Of a stretch of 64,000 nt of DNA, positions 1-11,795 are shown piece after piece. Origin of the DNA: Ligustrum vulgare (Eukaryota; Streptophyta; Magnoliopsida; Lamiales; Oleaceae); NCBI GenBank assembly GCA_963555705.1, contig OY743190.1, positions 33,896,929-33,960,928 on the forward strand, written 5' to 3'. The notes under the pieces were generated by a model that saw only the letters and a list, made by a program, of their open reading frames with translations, was not told the origin of the DNA and did not search any database. Numbering within the stretch: the stretch's first letter is position 1; each line of letters opens with the position of its first letter. The translations under genes and the position numbers were made by a program.

Positions 1-482
1 AAACATACTTACTTTTCATAAAAACATAAGGTGTATTTACCTTTCATAAAAACATACTTACTTTTCATAAAAACATAAGATATACTTACTTGTCATAAAA
101 ACATACTTACTTTTCATAAAAACATAAGGTGTATTTACCTTTCATAAAAACATACTTACTTTTCATAAAAACATAAGATATACTTACTTGTCATAAAAAC
201 ATACTTACTTTTCATAAAAACATAAGGTGTATTTACCTTTCATAAAAACATACTTACTTTTCATAAAAACATAAGATATACTTACTTGTCATAAAAACAT
301 ACTTACTTTTCATAAAAACATAAGGTGTATTTACCTTTCATAAAAACATACTTACTTTTCATAAAAATATAAGATATACTTACTTGTCATAAAAACATAC
401 TTACTTTTCATAAAAACATAAGGTGTATTTACCTTTCATAAAAACATACTTACTTTTCATAAAAATATAAGATATACTTACC
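1..482. repeat. Tandem array, about 98-bp unit made of two 49-bp halves
   Basis: A block containing CATACTTACTTTTCAT alternates with blocks containing GGTGTATTTACC or GATATACTTACT. Successive CATAAAA anchors lie 28 and 21 bp apart, giving a 49-bp half unit; the two halves differ in the GGTGTATTTACC/GATATACTTACTTG segment, so the true period is about 98 bp. Close to five units are present, nearly identical. The array runs off the left edge of the window, so its full length is unknown. No coding potential is seen. Confidence 0.93.
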
Positions 483-708
483 TTTTAAAAGATTAAAATG
501 AAGTGTAGTAGTAAATGGACCAAAACTTTCTTGACCACCTTGAATTTCTCTTACTTGTGGATTTTGTCAAGAGATTGGAAATAAGTGTATATGTGTAGAG
601 TTGTGTGTAAAAGAGATGGGTTTAAATAGATGTATAAAGTTGGCATATTGTAAACATAATCATTCAATTCTATTAATTTTAACACATCATTTTCTTAAAG
701 TAAAGCAC
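483..708. other. AT-rich spacer between two tandem arrays
   Basis: No ORF, repeat or recognisable element is seen. It separates the 98-bp array from the 72-bp array. Confidence 0.6.
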
Positions 709-1268
709 CATTCATATACTTTTCCATATTTATACAAATAATATGCTCTTCATGATTATATATAATGGAGTCTTATCAATCATTCATATACTTTTCCATA
801 TTTATACAAATATTATGCTCTTCATGATTATATATAATGGAGTCTTATCAATCATTCATATACTTTTCCATATTTATACAAATATTATGCTCTTCATGAT
901 TATATATAATGGAGTATATAAATCATTCATATACTTTTCCATATTTATACAAATATTATGCTCTTCATGATTATATATAATGGAGTCTTATCAATCATTC
1001 ATATACTTTTCCATATTTATACAAATATTATGCTCTTCATGATTATATATAATGGAGTATATAAATCATTCATATACTTTTCCATATTTATACAAATATT
1101 ATGCTCTTCATGATTACATATAATGGAGTCTTATCAATCATTCATATACTTTTTCATATTTATACAAATATTATGCTCTTCATGATTATATATAATGGAG
1201 TATATAAATCATTCATATACTTTTCCATATTTATACAAATATTATGCTCTTCATGATTACATATAATG
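709..1268. repeat. Tandem array, 71/72-bp unit, about 8 copies
   Basis: The anchor ATGCTCTTCATGATTA recurs at about 743, 815, 887, 958, 1030, 1101, 1173 and 1244. Two unit types occur, one with GAGTCTTATCAATC (72 bp) and one with GAGTATATAAATC (71 bp). They alternate in the second half, which suggests expansion by a dimer. Because 72 is a multiple of three, an apparent repetitive reading frame arises at 743-970; it is an artefact. The last unit breaks off at about 1268. Confidence 0.93.
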
Positions 1269-1394
1269 GAACCTCCCATGCTTGCATATATTTTCTTAAT
1301 TTCAATAATAAAAGTAATTTTTGTATAAATAAATATTGGGATAACATTGAATTAAGTACTTGGACTTAATATACTTTAAATCAAGAGAATGGAG

Positions 1395-1555
1395 ATATTT
1401 TTTTTTTAGAAATTCGGAATTTAATTTAAAATCGAACGATCTCGATTATTTCTTGACTTGGCTATACGAATACGTCGCGGCGTTAACTTAATAGTAGCGA
1501 CACGATTTTCTATTAAAATAATTATTAATCGCGTAAAAATTCTGGGTCGCTACAA
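1395..1555 (-). repeat. Possible gypsy LTR terminal fragment
   Basis: Read on the minus strand, the segment begins TGTAGCGACCCAGAATTTT, which resembles the TGTAGCGACCC start of many plant chromovirus LTRs. It is less AT-rich than its surroundings (ACGTCGCGGCG). No partner LTR, primer site or target duplication is visible, so it would be a truncated remnant. Confidence 0.35.
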
Positions 1556-2009
1556 CAGCAAAGTTCCATAACTATGTGTAACTTAATAAGGTTATTAAAA
1601 TGCTCGTGAGCATAGAACCACAAAATTTTGTTACAATATCTAGGTAAAGAATATGAAAAAAAAAAAAAAAAATGCCCAGTTAATTATTGTTTATAATTTT
1701 TTATATTAATATATAGGCACTCATCAACAACATTTTCCTCAAAAAGGTAAGCAGATGCTGAGAACACCCAAATTACAGTATGACTTCAAATTAATTCCAT
1801 TCTGAACTATCATTCCAAAGTACTAAATCAGTTTCCTAACCCCCCAAAAAAATAAAAAAAAGTGACTATGAGGAAGTGATATCGAATTTTAAGAAAAAAA
1901 CTGTCAAAATAGCAATATATGATTATCCATAACTATATAGTTTTTTTAAGACAAGAATTAAAACAGAAAACAAATTGGACCTATTTCACCTTGGATGCTT
2001 TATGGGTTA
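1556..2009. other. AT-rich intergenic DNA
   Basis: It holds poly-A runs and no supported gene. Its last five bases (GGTTA, 2005-2009) are the probable left target-site copy of the Athila-like element. Confidence 0.6.
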
Positions 2010-3629
2010 TGATAAGTGCTTTATTAGCATGTATTTAATTCACTTATTATCCTATTTTGTTATTAGTTTGATCATATTGAAATATCGTTTAATGGATTTT
2101 CATTTATTGTGTTATACAGGATCGCAAAGAACGAAAAGAAAGGAAATACGACCAAAGAAATACAAAAAAATCAAGAAGTGAGGTTCAAGGACATATTCAA
2201 AAAACTCAAAATCAATAATGGCATGTGGGAAGAAGATTAGATGCAAAAATTATGGTCAAAGAAAGTTTGGAATGAAGTTGGAAATCAAAAACCCGCAAGG
2301 ATTGTGATCAAGAATTTTAGTCATAGATTGAAGCTCAATTTTGTCATAGAAGAATTTCGAATTTTGGAAGAGTTATTTCACAAATAATTGTAGATATTTG
2401 AATTTTCTTTCCAACGCAACTTGAATCACCACAATCGGACTTCGGGAGAGAAAGTCATTACCAAAACATCGAGCACAGGCGCTTCTCGGCAGAAATACAC
2501 TTACGGCCGTAAATAATATAGTTACGGCCGTAACTTCCAAATTTCGAAAATTTTCAGTAGCTAACTTACGGCCGTGATAATGAAAGTTACGGCCATAACT
2601 TGCTCTCCAAGGAATTTCCTTATCTGATTCAAGGTCTATCTTTGGTATATCTTTGGGGGTAAAGTTAGGGCACGATTTTGAGAGTATTAAAAGAGGAAAA
2701 TCACCACAAAAAGGAGGCTAGACATTGAGGAAAATTGAGAGCAAAATATAGAGCATTCTTGGGAGATTTTCAAGCCAAAGAACACAACAACAATGGAATT
2801 CATGAAGCAACTTGAAGAATCTACCACAATCATGCTAGGCTAAATTCCATATCTTGTTCAAAGGGGAAGTTGTGTTAACTCAATTATGTTATTTTCTTTT
2901 CCTACAAATCAGTAGCGTGAATTTATTCCTTTATTTCAATTGTTGGATTATTATGTTTTGAATGTTCATTGAGTTTATTTGATTAATAGTTTAATTTGGC
3001 CAATTGGATTATTGATCTTTGGATTCATGAATATGCTATGTTTAGATTCTTGATCCGTAATTGTCATTGAATCTTTACTTTAGTAGCAAATAAATCTCGT
3101 GCAGGTTTAGTAATAATTCAATTTGGATTGATTAATTCGAGCTTGTGTAATTAACGATCCAATTCAATCTATTCTTCTAGATTTTAATACTAGTCGTGTA
3201 TTAAATCCTAAGAGCTTTTTTAGGATTGTCCGTGGTTAGAATTGGTTCGAAAAACTTGTTTTGAATCAATATACATAAGGAAGAATTTAGATAATCAGAA
3301 CTTGTTGATTATTTATGATTGATAATTGAATGAGGATATAAACACGTTATAAGGAAAAGTATAACATTAATTGAGGGCACAACCGAACCCGAAAACAAGA
3401 TTTCTTCTCATATTATTTCTCTAGTCATATTTAATTGTTTATTTTTATACATATTTTTTATTCAAGCAATTTCAAACAACAAACCCCCTATTCCATTCTA
3501 ATTGATCGAACAATTAAAATTAGTTTCCGTTCCTCGTGGGATCGACCCTTACTCTCGCTACTACATTATTAATTAATATTTGACGAATACGGAATTATTT
3601 ATTATTTTGGTGTATTGCGACACGCATCA
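2010..3629 (+). repeat. 5' LTR of the Athila-like element
   Basis: 1620 bp, TG...CA ends, matched along its whole length by 8270-9886. It carries four ACGGCCGT-type palindromes between 2513 and 2596 (three exact, one ending CCAT). The primer site follows six bases after the CA end. Confidence 0.93.
2513..2596. repeat. ACGGCCGT palindrome cluster in the 5' LTR
   Basis: Exact octamers at 2513-2520, 2524-2531 and 2568-2575 and a one-base variant at 2589-2596. They lie in two pairs about 11 and 21 bp apart (start to start), mostly within the longer palindrome TTACGGCCGTAA. The same cluster lies in the 3' LTR at 8763-8857. Confidence 0.85.
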
Positions 3630-3635
3630 AATTTT

Positions 3636-3653
3636 TGGCGTCGTTGCCGGGGA
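3636..3653 (+). other. Primer-binding site, tRNA-Asp type
   Basis: TGGCGTCGTTGCCGGGGA lies just inside the 5' LTR. It matches, with one C-to-T change, the sequence complementary to the 3' end of plant tRNA-Asp plus CCA, as used by Athila-group elements. The flanking context is also typical of that group. Confidence 0.88.
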
Positions 3654-3780
3654 ACTGTCAACCAATTTAGTTGTTTAGTTAATTAGAAATTTTTTTTCTG
3701 CATTTTATTTTATTAATTTTATTTTCACTTTATTTCTATAATTAAAAAAAAAAATCTTGCATGTCTACTTCTTTGCTTAT

Positions 3781-5235
3781 ATGCGTAAAACTCGATCAAC
3801 TAATTTTGAATTTTTTTATTTTGACCCAGAAATCGATAGAACTTTTCAACAGCAAAGAAGAGTTGCACAACCAATGGCAGTAGCTAACAACAATCTTACT
3901 CTCAAGCAACTAGCTACCCCGAATGTTGCTCAACAACCGCTATGCATCACTTTTTCGGCAGTGGAAGAAGGCAGAACTTTTGAGCTAAAATCCGGACTGA
4001 TTCATCTTCTGCCAACTTTCAGAGGACATCCCGATGAGGACCCATACAGACATCTGAAGGAGTTCCATGTCATTTGTGATAGTATGAGACCCACGGGTAT
4101 TACTGAGGAACAAATAAAAATGAGAGCTTTTCCATTCTCATTAAAGGATGCCGCCACCGACTGGCTTTATTGTCTACCATCAGGAACAATTACTACTTGG
4201 AACGACATTAAAAGACTTTTCTTGGAAATATACTTCCCTGTATCGAGAGCTAGTACTATCAGAAAGGAGATATGTGGGGTACGCCAAAACAACAACGAAA
4301 CATTGTACGAGTATTGGGAGCGCTTCAAAAAGCTCATCTCGAGCTGCCCCCATCATCAAATCAGTGAGCAACTCTTGGTGCAATATTTTTATGAAGGTCT
4401 GGCACCGATGGATAGAAGCATGATAGATGCCGCAAGCGGAGGTGCATTGATGGACAAGACACCGAAACAAGCACGAGCTTTAATCTCCAATATGGCTGAG
4501 AACACTCAGCAGTTCAACTCCAACAGGGATATGCAAGTTCGGCGCGTGAATGAGGTAAGTAGTTCCAATATTGAAAGTTAATTGTTTGAACTAACAAATC
4601 TCGTTAAACAACTTACTGTAGGGAAGGCACAAAAGGTCAAAGCTTGTGGGATATGTGCAAACTTCGGACATCCAACAGATACTTGTCCGGTGTTGCAAGA
4701 GGGAAATGGTGAACAGGTAAGTGCTGTAGAGAGTTTTCCGTTCCAAAGACAACAGTACAATCCGTACTCTAATACCTACAATCCAGGATGGAGGGATCAC
4801 CCCAACCTAAGCTACGGAATTAACAATCCCCCAGGTTTCATTTCAAACAAACCTCGAGGGCAATTTCAACAACAAGGAACCTTCCAACAACAGGGGCAGT
4901 ATCAGCAAAAACCTCAAGGCTCAAGTATATCCCTTGAAGACATGGTTAAAGCCTTGGCATCTAACACACTTCAATTTCAACAGGACACCAAGTCTAGCAT
5001 TCAAAATCTGGAAAACCAAATGGGTCAAATGGCTACTGCCATCAACAGACTTGAGGCACAAACCGGAGGAAAGCTACCATCTCAACCTGAAGTAAATCTA
5101 AAGAATGTGAGTTCAATTACTCTTCGAGGTGGAAAAGAGCTTGAAGAACCGCAACTGAAACCTACCGCAATCGAAGAGAAGGAAGTTGAGGGAAGGGAAG
5201 TCAGGAAGAACGACAGCACCTCAAAAAGCTCGTAG
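3781..5235 (+). pseudogene. gag: gag of the Athila-like element, broken
   Basis: Encodes the structural capsid/nucleocapsid protein of a Ty3/gypsy element. The frame probably starts at the ATG at 3781; an in-frame ATG at 3757 is the alternative. The capsid core shows LPTFRGHPDEDPYRHLKEF near residues 85-105, WLYCLPSGTITTW, and the Athila-typical FYEGLAPMDRSMIDAASGG near residue 210. A zinc-finger-like CGICANFGHPTDTC follows at about 4642. A TAA at 4579-4581 interrupts the frame between capsid and nucleocapsid, and reading continues in the same frame to a TAG at 5233-5235. A Gln-rich stretch (FQQQGTFQQQGQYQQ) lies near 4860-4915. The two stops make it non-functional unless suppressed. The family assignment is firm. 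Confidence 0.88.
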
Positions 5236-6073
5236 GTAAAAACAGATTCCACTTTAAGTGTTAAACTAACTTCACCTCCCTTTCCCAGCAGGTTAGCAAA
5301 AGCGAACAAGGAGGGCAAGGAAAAAGAAACCCTGGAGATGTTCAGGAAGGTGGAAATCAACATTCCACTTTTAGATGCAATCAAGCAAGTGCCCCGATAT
5401 GCAAATTTTTTGAAGGATCTGTGCACCAATAAGAGAAAACTGAAGGAAAATGAGATAGTAAGAATGGGTGAGTCTGTATCTGCACTTCTTCAAAGAAAAT
5501 TACCTCCCAAGTGCAAGGATCCAGGTATGTTTACCATACCTTGTCAAATAGGCAATAAGAAAATAAATCGTGCTTTAATAGACTTAGGAGCATCTATCAA
5601 TGTAATGCCTAGGTCTACCTATGCTTCATTAAACTTGCCAAACTGATTGAAACTAATGTTATAATTCTCGTTCTAATGCTTATCCTGACGGGGTAGTTGA
5701 AGACATTCTAATGCAAGTAGGCGGGTTAGTATTTCCTGCAGATTTTTATGTATTGGACATGAATGATGACCACTCCCCCAACTCTACTCCTATTTTGTTA
5801 GGCAGACCATTTTCAAAAATATCTAAGACCAAGATAGATGTTAGTAGTGGCTCACTTACCATGGAATTTGATAATGAGATGATTCAGATTAATATTTATG
5901 ATTCTGTGAACTACCTTGATAATGATAATCATGTTCATTATGTTAATGTTATTGATTCTTCAGTACAGGAAACTTTCAAACTTGGTGGAAATGGTGAAAA
6001 GCCAGGTAAAATCTCGTGTATTACATTACCAACTTCTGATGACATGCTTTTGCCCCTGTCTTGCAGGCCCTAA
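5236..6073 (+). pseudogene. Aspartic protease domain of the Athila-like element, broken
   Basis: Continues in the gag frame after the TAG at 5233. Motifs in order: IPLLDAIKQVPRYANFLKDL (about 5355-5415), the protease active-site region ALIDLGASINVMPRSTY (about 5570-5625; DLG in place of DSG/DTG is usual in Athila), and the C-terminal LLGRPFSKISKTKID (about 5795-5840). A TGA at 5644-5646 and a frameshift before 5711 split the domain. After LLGRPF the reading frame decays at 6073, and no RT follows where it would be expected. Confidence 0.86.
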
Positions 6074-8269
6074 TGAAAAATATGAAAAAGAAGTTGAGCT
6101 TTGAAAATCCACCTAATCCCGGTTGAAGGAGGAAACAACAAGTTTATCCAAAGACAGTAAACAAAGGCGCTGCTCGGGAGGCAACCCTAGAGGGGAGTTT
6201 CTTTACTTCCTCAAATTGTTATTTTTTTTCTTCATTTTTGTCATTTTTCTTATTAGTTAATTTCATTCCAAAAAAAATCAGTGGCCTTGTTACGGCCGTA
6301 AGTTAAAATTTTACGACCGTAACTCTACTCCATCGAATTAATCCAGAGGCCTAATTACGACCGTAACTATATTGTTTACTGCCGTAGTTGATACTTTCAA
6401 TTTTTTTCAGATTGTTACTTACGACCGTAATTAATATCTTCACGGCCGTAATTATCATGCAAAAAAAAAAAAAAAAATGTCCCTTCCTTTGATTCCATTC
6501 ACATTCCCCTCTTTTGTTTTGTATTGTCACGCTCCACATTGAAGACAATGTGGAATTCAAGTGCGGGGGGATGATTATCTATTATCTTTTGTTATCCCTA
6601 TTTTATTCATCTTTATTCAATTTTTTTGTTAGTTAGCTTTAATTGTGCTTAGACCCACATTTCGGTTTAATAGGAAGTAGTCGTACTTATGATTATTTTT
6701 GAACCACCAACTTCCTAAATTGCTTAATCGGACAAAGAATGAGCACATAGAGATGAGTTTTCCAATAATTTCTGAATTAGTTTGAAAATGGGGACAAATT
6801 GAAGAATTTATGCAACCTAATTGAGTCAAACCAAAATAGATATGATAAAATACCACCCCGAGTAACTTCATTCTATCCTTATCCCCTAGATTTTGAGTTC
6901 GAAATGGAGACTGAGCAATGACCTATAACTCATAATTGGATGGGAGAAGCACATATAAACCATAATTTGTGAGCTTTTGAGCCTATGAGCTTCTTTTACT
7001 CTTTATATCAAGCTCTTATTTCCTTGATGTGTGTCCTGCATGGTTGATTTGTTCTTGAATTTGCTTTTTTGTACATGCCGTTGTAGCTTCTTGGCTCAAG
7101 TGCAAAATATAGTAGAGGCATTAGGTTAAACCAAATTTGACCTGCTAAAAGGGCCTACCATGATACATGTACCATTAGAAGCCCTTTTGACCTTAGCCTT
7201 TCTTTGAATTTTTTATGCCACTCTACAAGCCACGAATACCCTTTCTTTCGCATTGTCTCTATTTTGAACCCATAGAGAAGGTATTCGCAAGCTTTTGTTG
7301 ATTGAGAATCGTGCTGTGGTCTAAGTCTAAGAAGTTGAAATGGTTATCTTGTGTTGGGTGACGGTTGTGTAATGGACTGAATTCAGGGGAATGTAATTCT
7401 ATCTTGTGCCAATTGGTGACTGCGTAATGATTTGAACAAAAGAGAAAAAGTTGCAGTCTGTACTCAGGAAAAAAAATTGAAAGAGAAAAAGCAATGAAAA
7501 TGAAGTTTAGTCATGAAAATTAGTAGTTGAGGATGTCAAACACTCAACTTGAGAAAAAAAAAAAAAAGAGATTCAAGTGTGAACAAAGTTGGGTAGCGGG
7601 AAACAATGAAGTTCATATTAAAGAGTGAAGGAAGTAATGTCATTGTGAATTGACTTGGTTTGCGAAATTCCTTCTCGACTCAGCCTAAATATATCATTTT
7701 ATCCTACCTGACCTGAAGCCCCGTTACAACCAAATAAAGACCTTTACTTTGCAGCTGTATTATTGTTGGCTCCGATTATGACATTTGAGCAGTCTGTGGT
7801 AATATATTCTCCATGCAGTGAGTTGAGTGAAAATTCTCACCCTTATACACTTTGTGCGAAGAGAGAAATATCTAGTGAGGGTGTTAACTCCCATTACATA
7901 TGCTTATGAGTAGTTTGAATTGCTTGATCTATATTCTGTACTTTCAAGTTGGCCAAAACCTAACACCCATGTAATAAATCATTGATAGAGGTTAAGAGAG
8001 AACTCACGAGAGGTGGGAGGATACAAGCCACATTGGGAAATGAATTGGGCCGGGGGTATGGATTTTCATTTCTGTTCAGAGGATATTGGATGATGCATCT
8101 CTTGCACACACTAACACACTCCGGTTATGCAATTGAATTTTCATGCTAAAAAAAAAAGTGGGCTGTAACCTTGACTTTCCGATTGTAGGTCTATCTTTTT
8201 GTTTGAATTATGTTTCTTTTCTTTCACAATTTATTCGAGGATGAACAATGGTTTAAGTGTGGGGGGATT
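6074..8269 (+). other. Non-coding 3' internal region with two polypurine-tract-like blocks
   Basis: No coding domain is seen in 2.2 kb where pol would be expected. The text CTCGGGAGGCAACCC at about 6174 is typical of the 3' region of Athila-type elements. A first G-rich block with a short inverted context (ACATTGAAGACAATGT then AAGTGCGGGGGG) lies at 6536-6570. A second (AAGTGTGGGGGGATTT, about 8254-8269) touches the 3' LTR and is the functional-looking polypurine tract. A cluster of ACGGCCGT and ACGACCGT motifs lies at 6292-6450. Confidence 0.75.
6292..6450. repeat. ACGGCCGT/ACGACCGT motif cluster in the internal region
   Basis: Exact ACGGCCGT at 6292-6299 and about 6442-6449, ACGACCGT at 6313-6320, about 6357-6364 and 6421-6428, plus a variant at about 6379. 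It resembles the LTR clusters of the same element but has more one-base variants. Confidence 0.75.
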
Positions 8270-9886
8270 TGATAAGTTCTTTATTAGCATGTATTTAATT
8301 CACTTATTATCCTATTTTTTTATTAGTTTGATCATATTGAAGTATCGTTTAATGCATTTTCATTTATTGTGTTATACAGGATCGCAAAAAACGAAAAGAA
8401 AGGAAATATGACCAAAGAAATACAAAAAAATCAAGAAGTGAGATTTAAGGACATATTCAAAGAGCTCAAAATCAATAATGGCATGTGGGAAGAAGATTAG
8501 ATGCAAAAATTATGGTCAAAGAAGGTTTGGAATGAAGTTGGAAATCAAAAACCCGCAATGATTGTGATCAAGAATTTTAGTCATAGATTGAAGCTCAATT
8601 TTGTCATATAAGAATTTCGAATTTGGGAAGAGCTATTTCACAAATAATTGTAGATATTTGAGTTTTATTTCCAACGCAACTTGAATCACCACAATCGGAC
8701 TTCGGTGGAGAAAGTTATGACCAAAACATCGAGCACAGGCGCTTCTCGACAGAAATACACTTACGGCCGTAAATTATATAGTTACGGCCGTAACTTCCAA
8801 AATTCCGAAAATTTTCAGTAGCTAACTTACGGCCGTGATAATGAAAGTTACGGCCGTAACTTGCTCTCCAAGGAATTTCCTTATCTGATTCAAGGTCTAT
8901 CTTTGGTATATCTTTGGGGGTAAAGTTAAAGCACGATTTTGAGAGTATTAAAGGAGGAAAATCACCACAAAAAGGAGGCTAGACATTGAGGAAAATTGAG
9001 AACAAAATATAGAGTATTCTTGGGAGATTTTCAAGCCAAAGAACACAACAACAATGGAATTCATGAAGCAACTTGAAGAATCTACCACAACCATGCTAAG
9101 CTAAATTCCATATCTTGTTCAAAGGGGAAGTTGTGTTAACTCAATTATGTTATTTTCTTTTCTTACAAATTAGTAGCGTGAATTTATTCATTTATTTCAA
9201 TTGTTGGATTATTATGTTTTGAATGTTCATTAAGTTTATTTGATTAATAGTTTAATTTGGCCAATTGGATTATTGATCTTTGGATTCATGAATATTCCAT
9301 ATTTAGATTATTGATCCGTAATTGTCATTGAATCTTTACTTTAGTAGCAAATAAATCTCGTGCAGGTTTAGTAATAATTCAATTTGGATTGATAAATTCG
9401 AGTTTGTGTAATTAACGATCCAATTCAATCTATTCTTCTAGATTTTAATACTAGTCGTGTATTAAATCTTAAGAGTTTATTTAGGATTGTCCGTGGTTAG
9501 AATTGGTTCGAAAAACTTGTTTTGAATCAATATACATAAGGAAGAATTTAGATAATCAGAACTTGTTGATTATTTATGATTGATAATTGAATGAGGATAT
9601 AAACACGTTACAAGGAAAAGTATAACATTAATTGAGGGCAGAACCGAACCCGAGAACATGATTTCTTCTCATATTATTTCTCTAGTCATATTTAGTTGTT
9701 TATTTTTATGCATATTTTTTATTCAAGCAATTTCAAATAACAAACCCCCTATTCCATTCTAATTGATCGAACAATTAAAATTAGTTTCCGTTCCTCGTGG
9801 GATCGACCTTCTCGCTACTACATTATTAATTAATATTTGACGAGTAAGGAATTATTTATTATTTTGATGTATTGCGACACGCATCA
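8270..9886 (+). repeat. 3' LTR of the Athila-like element
   Basis: 1617 bp, collinear with 2010-3629. It carries the same motif cluster at 8763-8857, here with four exact ACGGCCGT octamers. It ends GCATCA at 9886. Confidence 0.93.
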
Positions 9887-9930
9887 GGATATGTCAACAA
9901 AAATCCAACACACAAACAAGTGACTCTAGA

Positions 9931-10108
9931 TTGGTGATGGCAAGGGCGTGTTCGACCCGTTCCCCGCCCCCTCGGGTTTTTTTCTTTGCCAAACCTAGCC
10001 ATCACGGGAACCCACCCCGCGATCCGCAGAGTTGCAGGAACCCACCCCACCTACCCATGGTGCGAGTTTTTTTCGTCCCATTAGGTTCGGATTTTTTTAC
10101 CATCTCTA
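9931..10108. mobile_element. hAT-type MITE, 178 bp
   Basis: Starts TGGTGATGGCAAGG and ends TTACCATCTCTA, giving imperfect terminal inverted repeats of the T(A)GNGATGG(C/T)AA type. Flanks CTCTAGAT (9923-9930) and ATCTAGAT (10109-10116) are an 8-bp target duplication with one change, the length expected for hAT. It has no coding capacity; the two small ORFs over it are incidental. Confidence 0.8.
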
Positions 10109-10116
10109 ATCTAGAT

Positions 10117-10705
10117 GGTAGATCATGTTGGTTATAAATGTGATAAATATTTCAAATTATATTTTCTATTTATATTAATAAAGAAATGTACACGAAGAAA
10201 CGATTTACTTGAAATTTGGAAATGAAAGAAATGCACTAACATGGATCGAGGAAAACTTTTTTACTCTTTCTTCTTAAGACAAAATTGGCCTGAAAAGGTA
10301 TTTGCGGTTGGATGGCAAATGTCTTCCAAGATACAATCCTGCCATAGTAGTACTTCAAACCACAATAAACAGCAAACCGAAACAGTGTTATGAACTCTTT
10401 AAAAATGAAAAAAGACTTTATATAGATAGCTTTCAAGTGTGCAGGAAGGAGGAGGGATCTGACAATTTCATGTTGGAATGAAGAATGCAAAACCACGGGG
10501 TCTATTTATAACACTTGAAAGTTTGCGTCCAAAAGACACAACAACTGGAAAGTTGTGCCTTGAACTAACACAACTTGTCTAGACAAATTTTCAACGGAAA
10601 ACCTACAGAATTCCGAGAGAGAGAAATGAATTATTTAATTTAATAAAAAAATAATATAATTGAGTATTATTTGTCAAAAAATTAATATCAGCTTGGGCCA
10701 AGTCC
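10117..10705. other. Intergenic, no supported feature
   Basis: Short ORFs on both strands show no recognisable domain. Confidence 0.5.
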
Positions 10706-10713
10706 AATCCAAT

Positions 10714-11359
10714 TAGTGATGGCAATGGGTCAGGTATGGGTCGGGTTTGCCAAACCCGTACCCTACCCACTAAATATTTACAACATCCATACCCTACCCA
10801 TATACCCATTTAAAAATTGCGGGTCGGTTGCGGGTTGGGTGCGGGTCGGATGCGGGTTTGCTTCTATACCCATTTAAAACCCATTACTAATTATTTATTT
10901 TTTTATTATTTTTTAGGCTATAAATAGGTTATAGGTGCTCCGGATTAACTTGAATCAATTAAATATTGGGCTTCACTTGAATTTGAGTTGAAAAAAGCTT
11001 GTCGTATGTTGAAATTATACAAGCGAATTTGAACAATCTTTTTAGACTTTAACAAGTCAATAGTTTAAACATATTAAGGTTTAGATGATAACAATGTCAA
11101 TAGATATTTGTGTTCTATTTTTATTTTTTTAAAAAAACAATCACTTTTATTTTAAATTCTATAATTTTTAAAGGAAATTAATGGGTATGCGGGTCGGGTA
11201 TGGGTATTGTAGTAAAATCCACACCCGACCCATACCCATGTCGAGTTTTAAAATTTACCTCCATACCCTACCCACGAACCCATTTAGTCGGGTAATCCCC
11301 GCTCATTTATATCGGGTCTCCATCGGGTATCGGGTTCGTGGGTATTATTGTCATCCCTA
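10714..11359. mobile_element. Non-autonomous hAT element, 646 bp
   Basis: Starts TAGTGATGGCAATGGGT and ends ATTGTCATCCCTA, forming terminal inverted repeats. The flanks are a perfect 8-bp duplication, AATCCAAT, at 10706-10713 and 11360-11367. Subterminal regions are rich in GGGTCGGGT/ACCCGACCC repeats in both orientations, typical of hAT subterminal repeats. The interior is AT-rich and non-coding. Confidence 0.92.
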
Positions 11360-11367
11360 AATCCAAT

Positions 11368-11795
11368 CCTATGCTATGCCCATGATCCGTGCGGAGCCAA
11401 CTGTCGAACGACGGCGCGTGTAGGATTTGGCTCAACCTACTATCATAGGTTACAAAATAAATACGTCAAACAAGTGCCTATTCAACTCCTTCTTGTTTCA
11501 AGTGTTGTGAAAATTAAAAACATCATGAACAAATGTTTACTGTGGAGAGTTAATAAGCCACTTGGAAATTTTAGTCATATTTTTAATCAAAAAAATTAGA
11601 AAAATCACAAAACGTGGACTGTATTGTGTGGTGAATTTTGATATATTTGATTCGACATTCGTGTATGTCGTTGTCGGGGATTGATTTAATTTAATTTTTA
11701 CCAATATTACTACTTGTTAACCTTGATGTTAATTTAGATTCATTTAATTTTAGTTTGATAGTTTATTTATTAGTGTTGTAGTTCATTTTTCCATA
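11368..11795. other. Intergenic, no supported feature
   Basis: AT-rich. A small ORF at 11348-11599 begins inside the hAT end and has no recognisable content. Confidence 0.5.

Larger units (their letters stand above)
2010..9886 (+). mobile_element. Non-autonomous Athila-like Ty3/gypsy retrotransposon
   Basis: A complete LTR element of 7877 bp. Both LTRs start TGATAAG and end GCATCA. Flanking pentamers GGTTA (2005-2009) and GGATA (9887-9891) match at four of five positions and are probably a target duplication with one mutation. The internal region is only 4.64 kb. It holds a primer site, gag, an Athila-type aspartic protease and a long non-coding 3' part ending in a polypurine tract (AAGTGTGGGGGGATTT) that abuts the 3' LTR. 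I find no reverse transcriptase, RNase H or integrase motif, so the element must have depended on a relative for mobility, as described for TR-GAG type elements. The LTRs differ by a few percent by eye, so insertion is not very recent. Confidence 0.92.

Noticed and set aside
1..482. Direct repeats with regular spacing, superficially like a CRISPR array
   Set aside because: The spacers are themselves repeats, the genome is a plant's, and the unit is a 98-bp tandem repeat.
743..970. 75-codon repetitive ORF
   Set aside because: It follows from a 72-bp tandem repeat being a multiple of three; low-complexity, AT-rich, no gene signals.
1975..2181. 68-codon ORF, repeated at 8199-8411
   Set aside because: Lies in the start of the Athila-like LTR; both copies are LTR sequence, not a gene pair.
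9859..10137. Two overlapping ORFs on opposite strands
   Set aside because: They cover the GC-rich hAT MITE and have no recognisable content.
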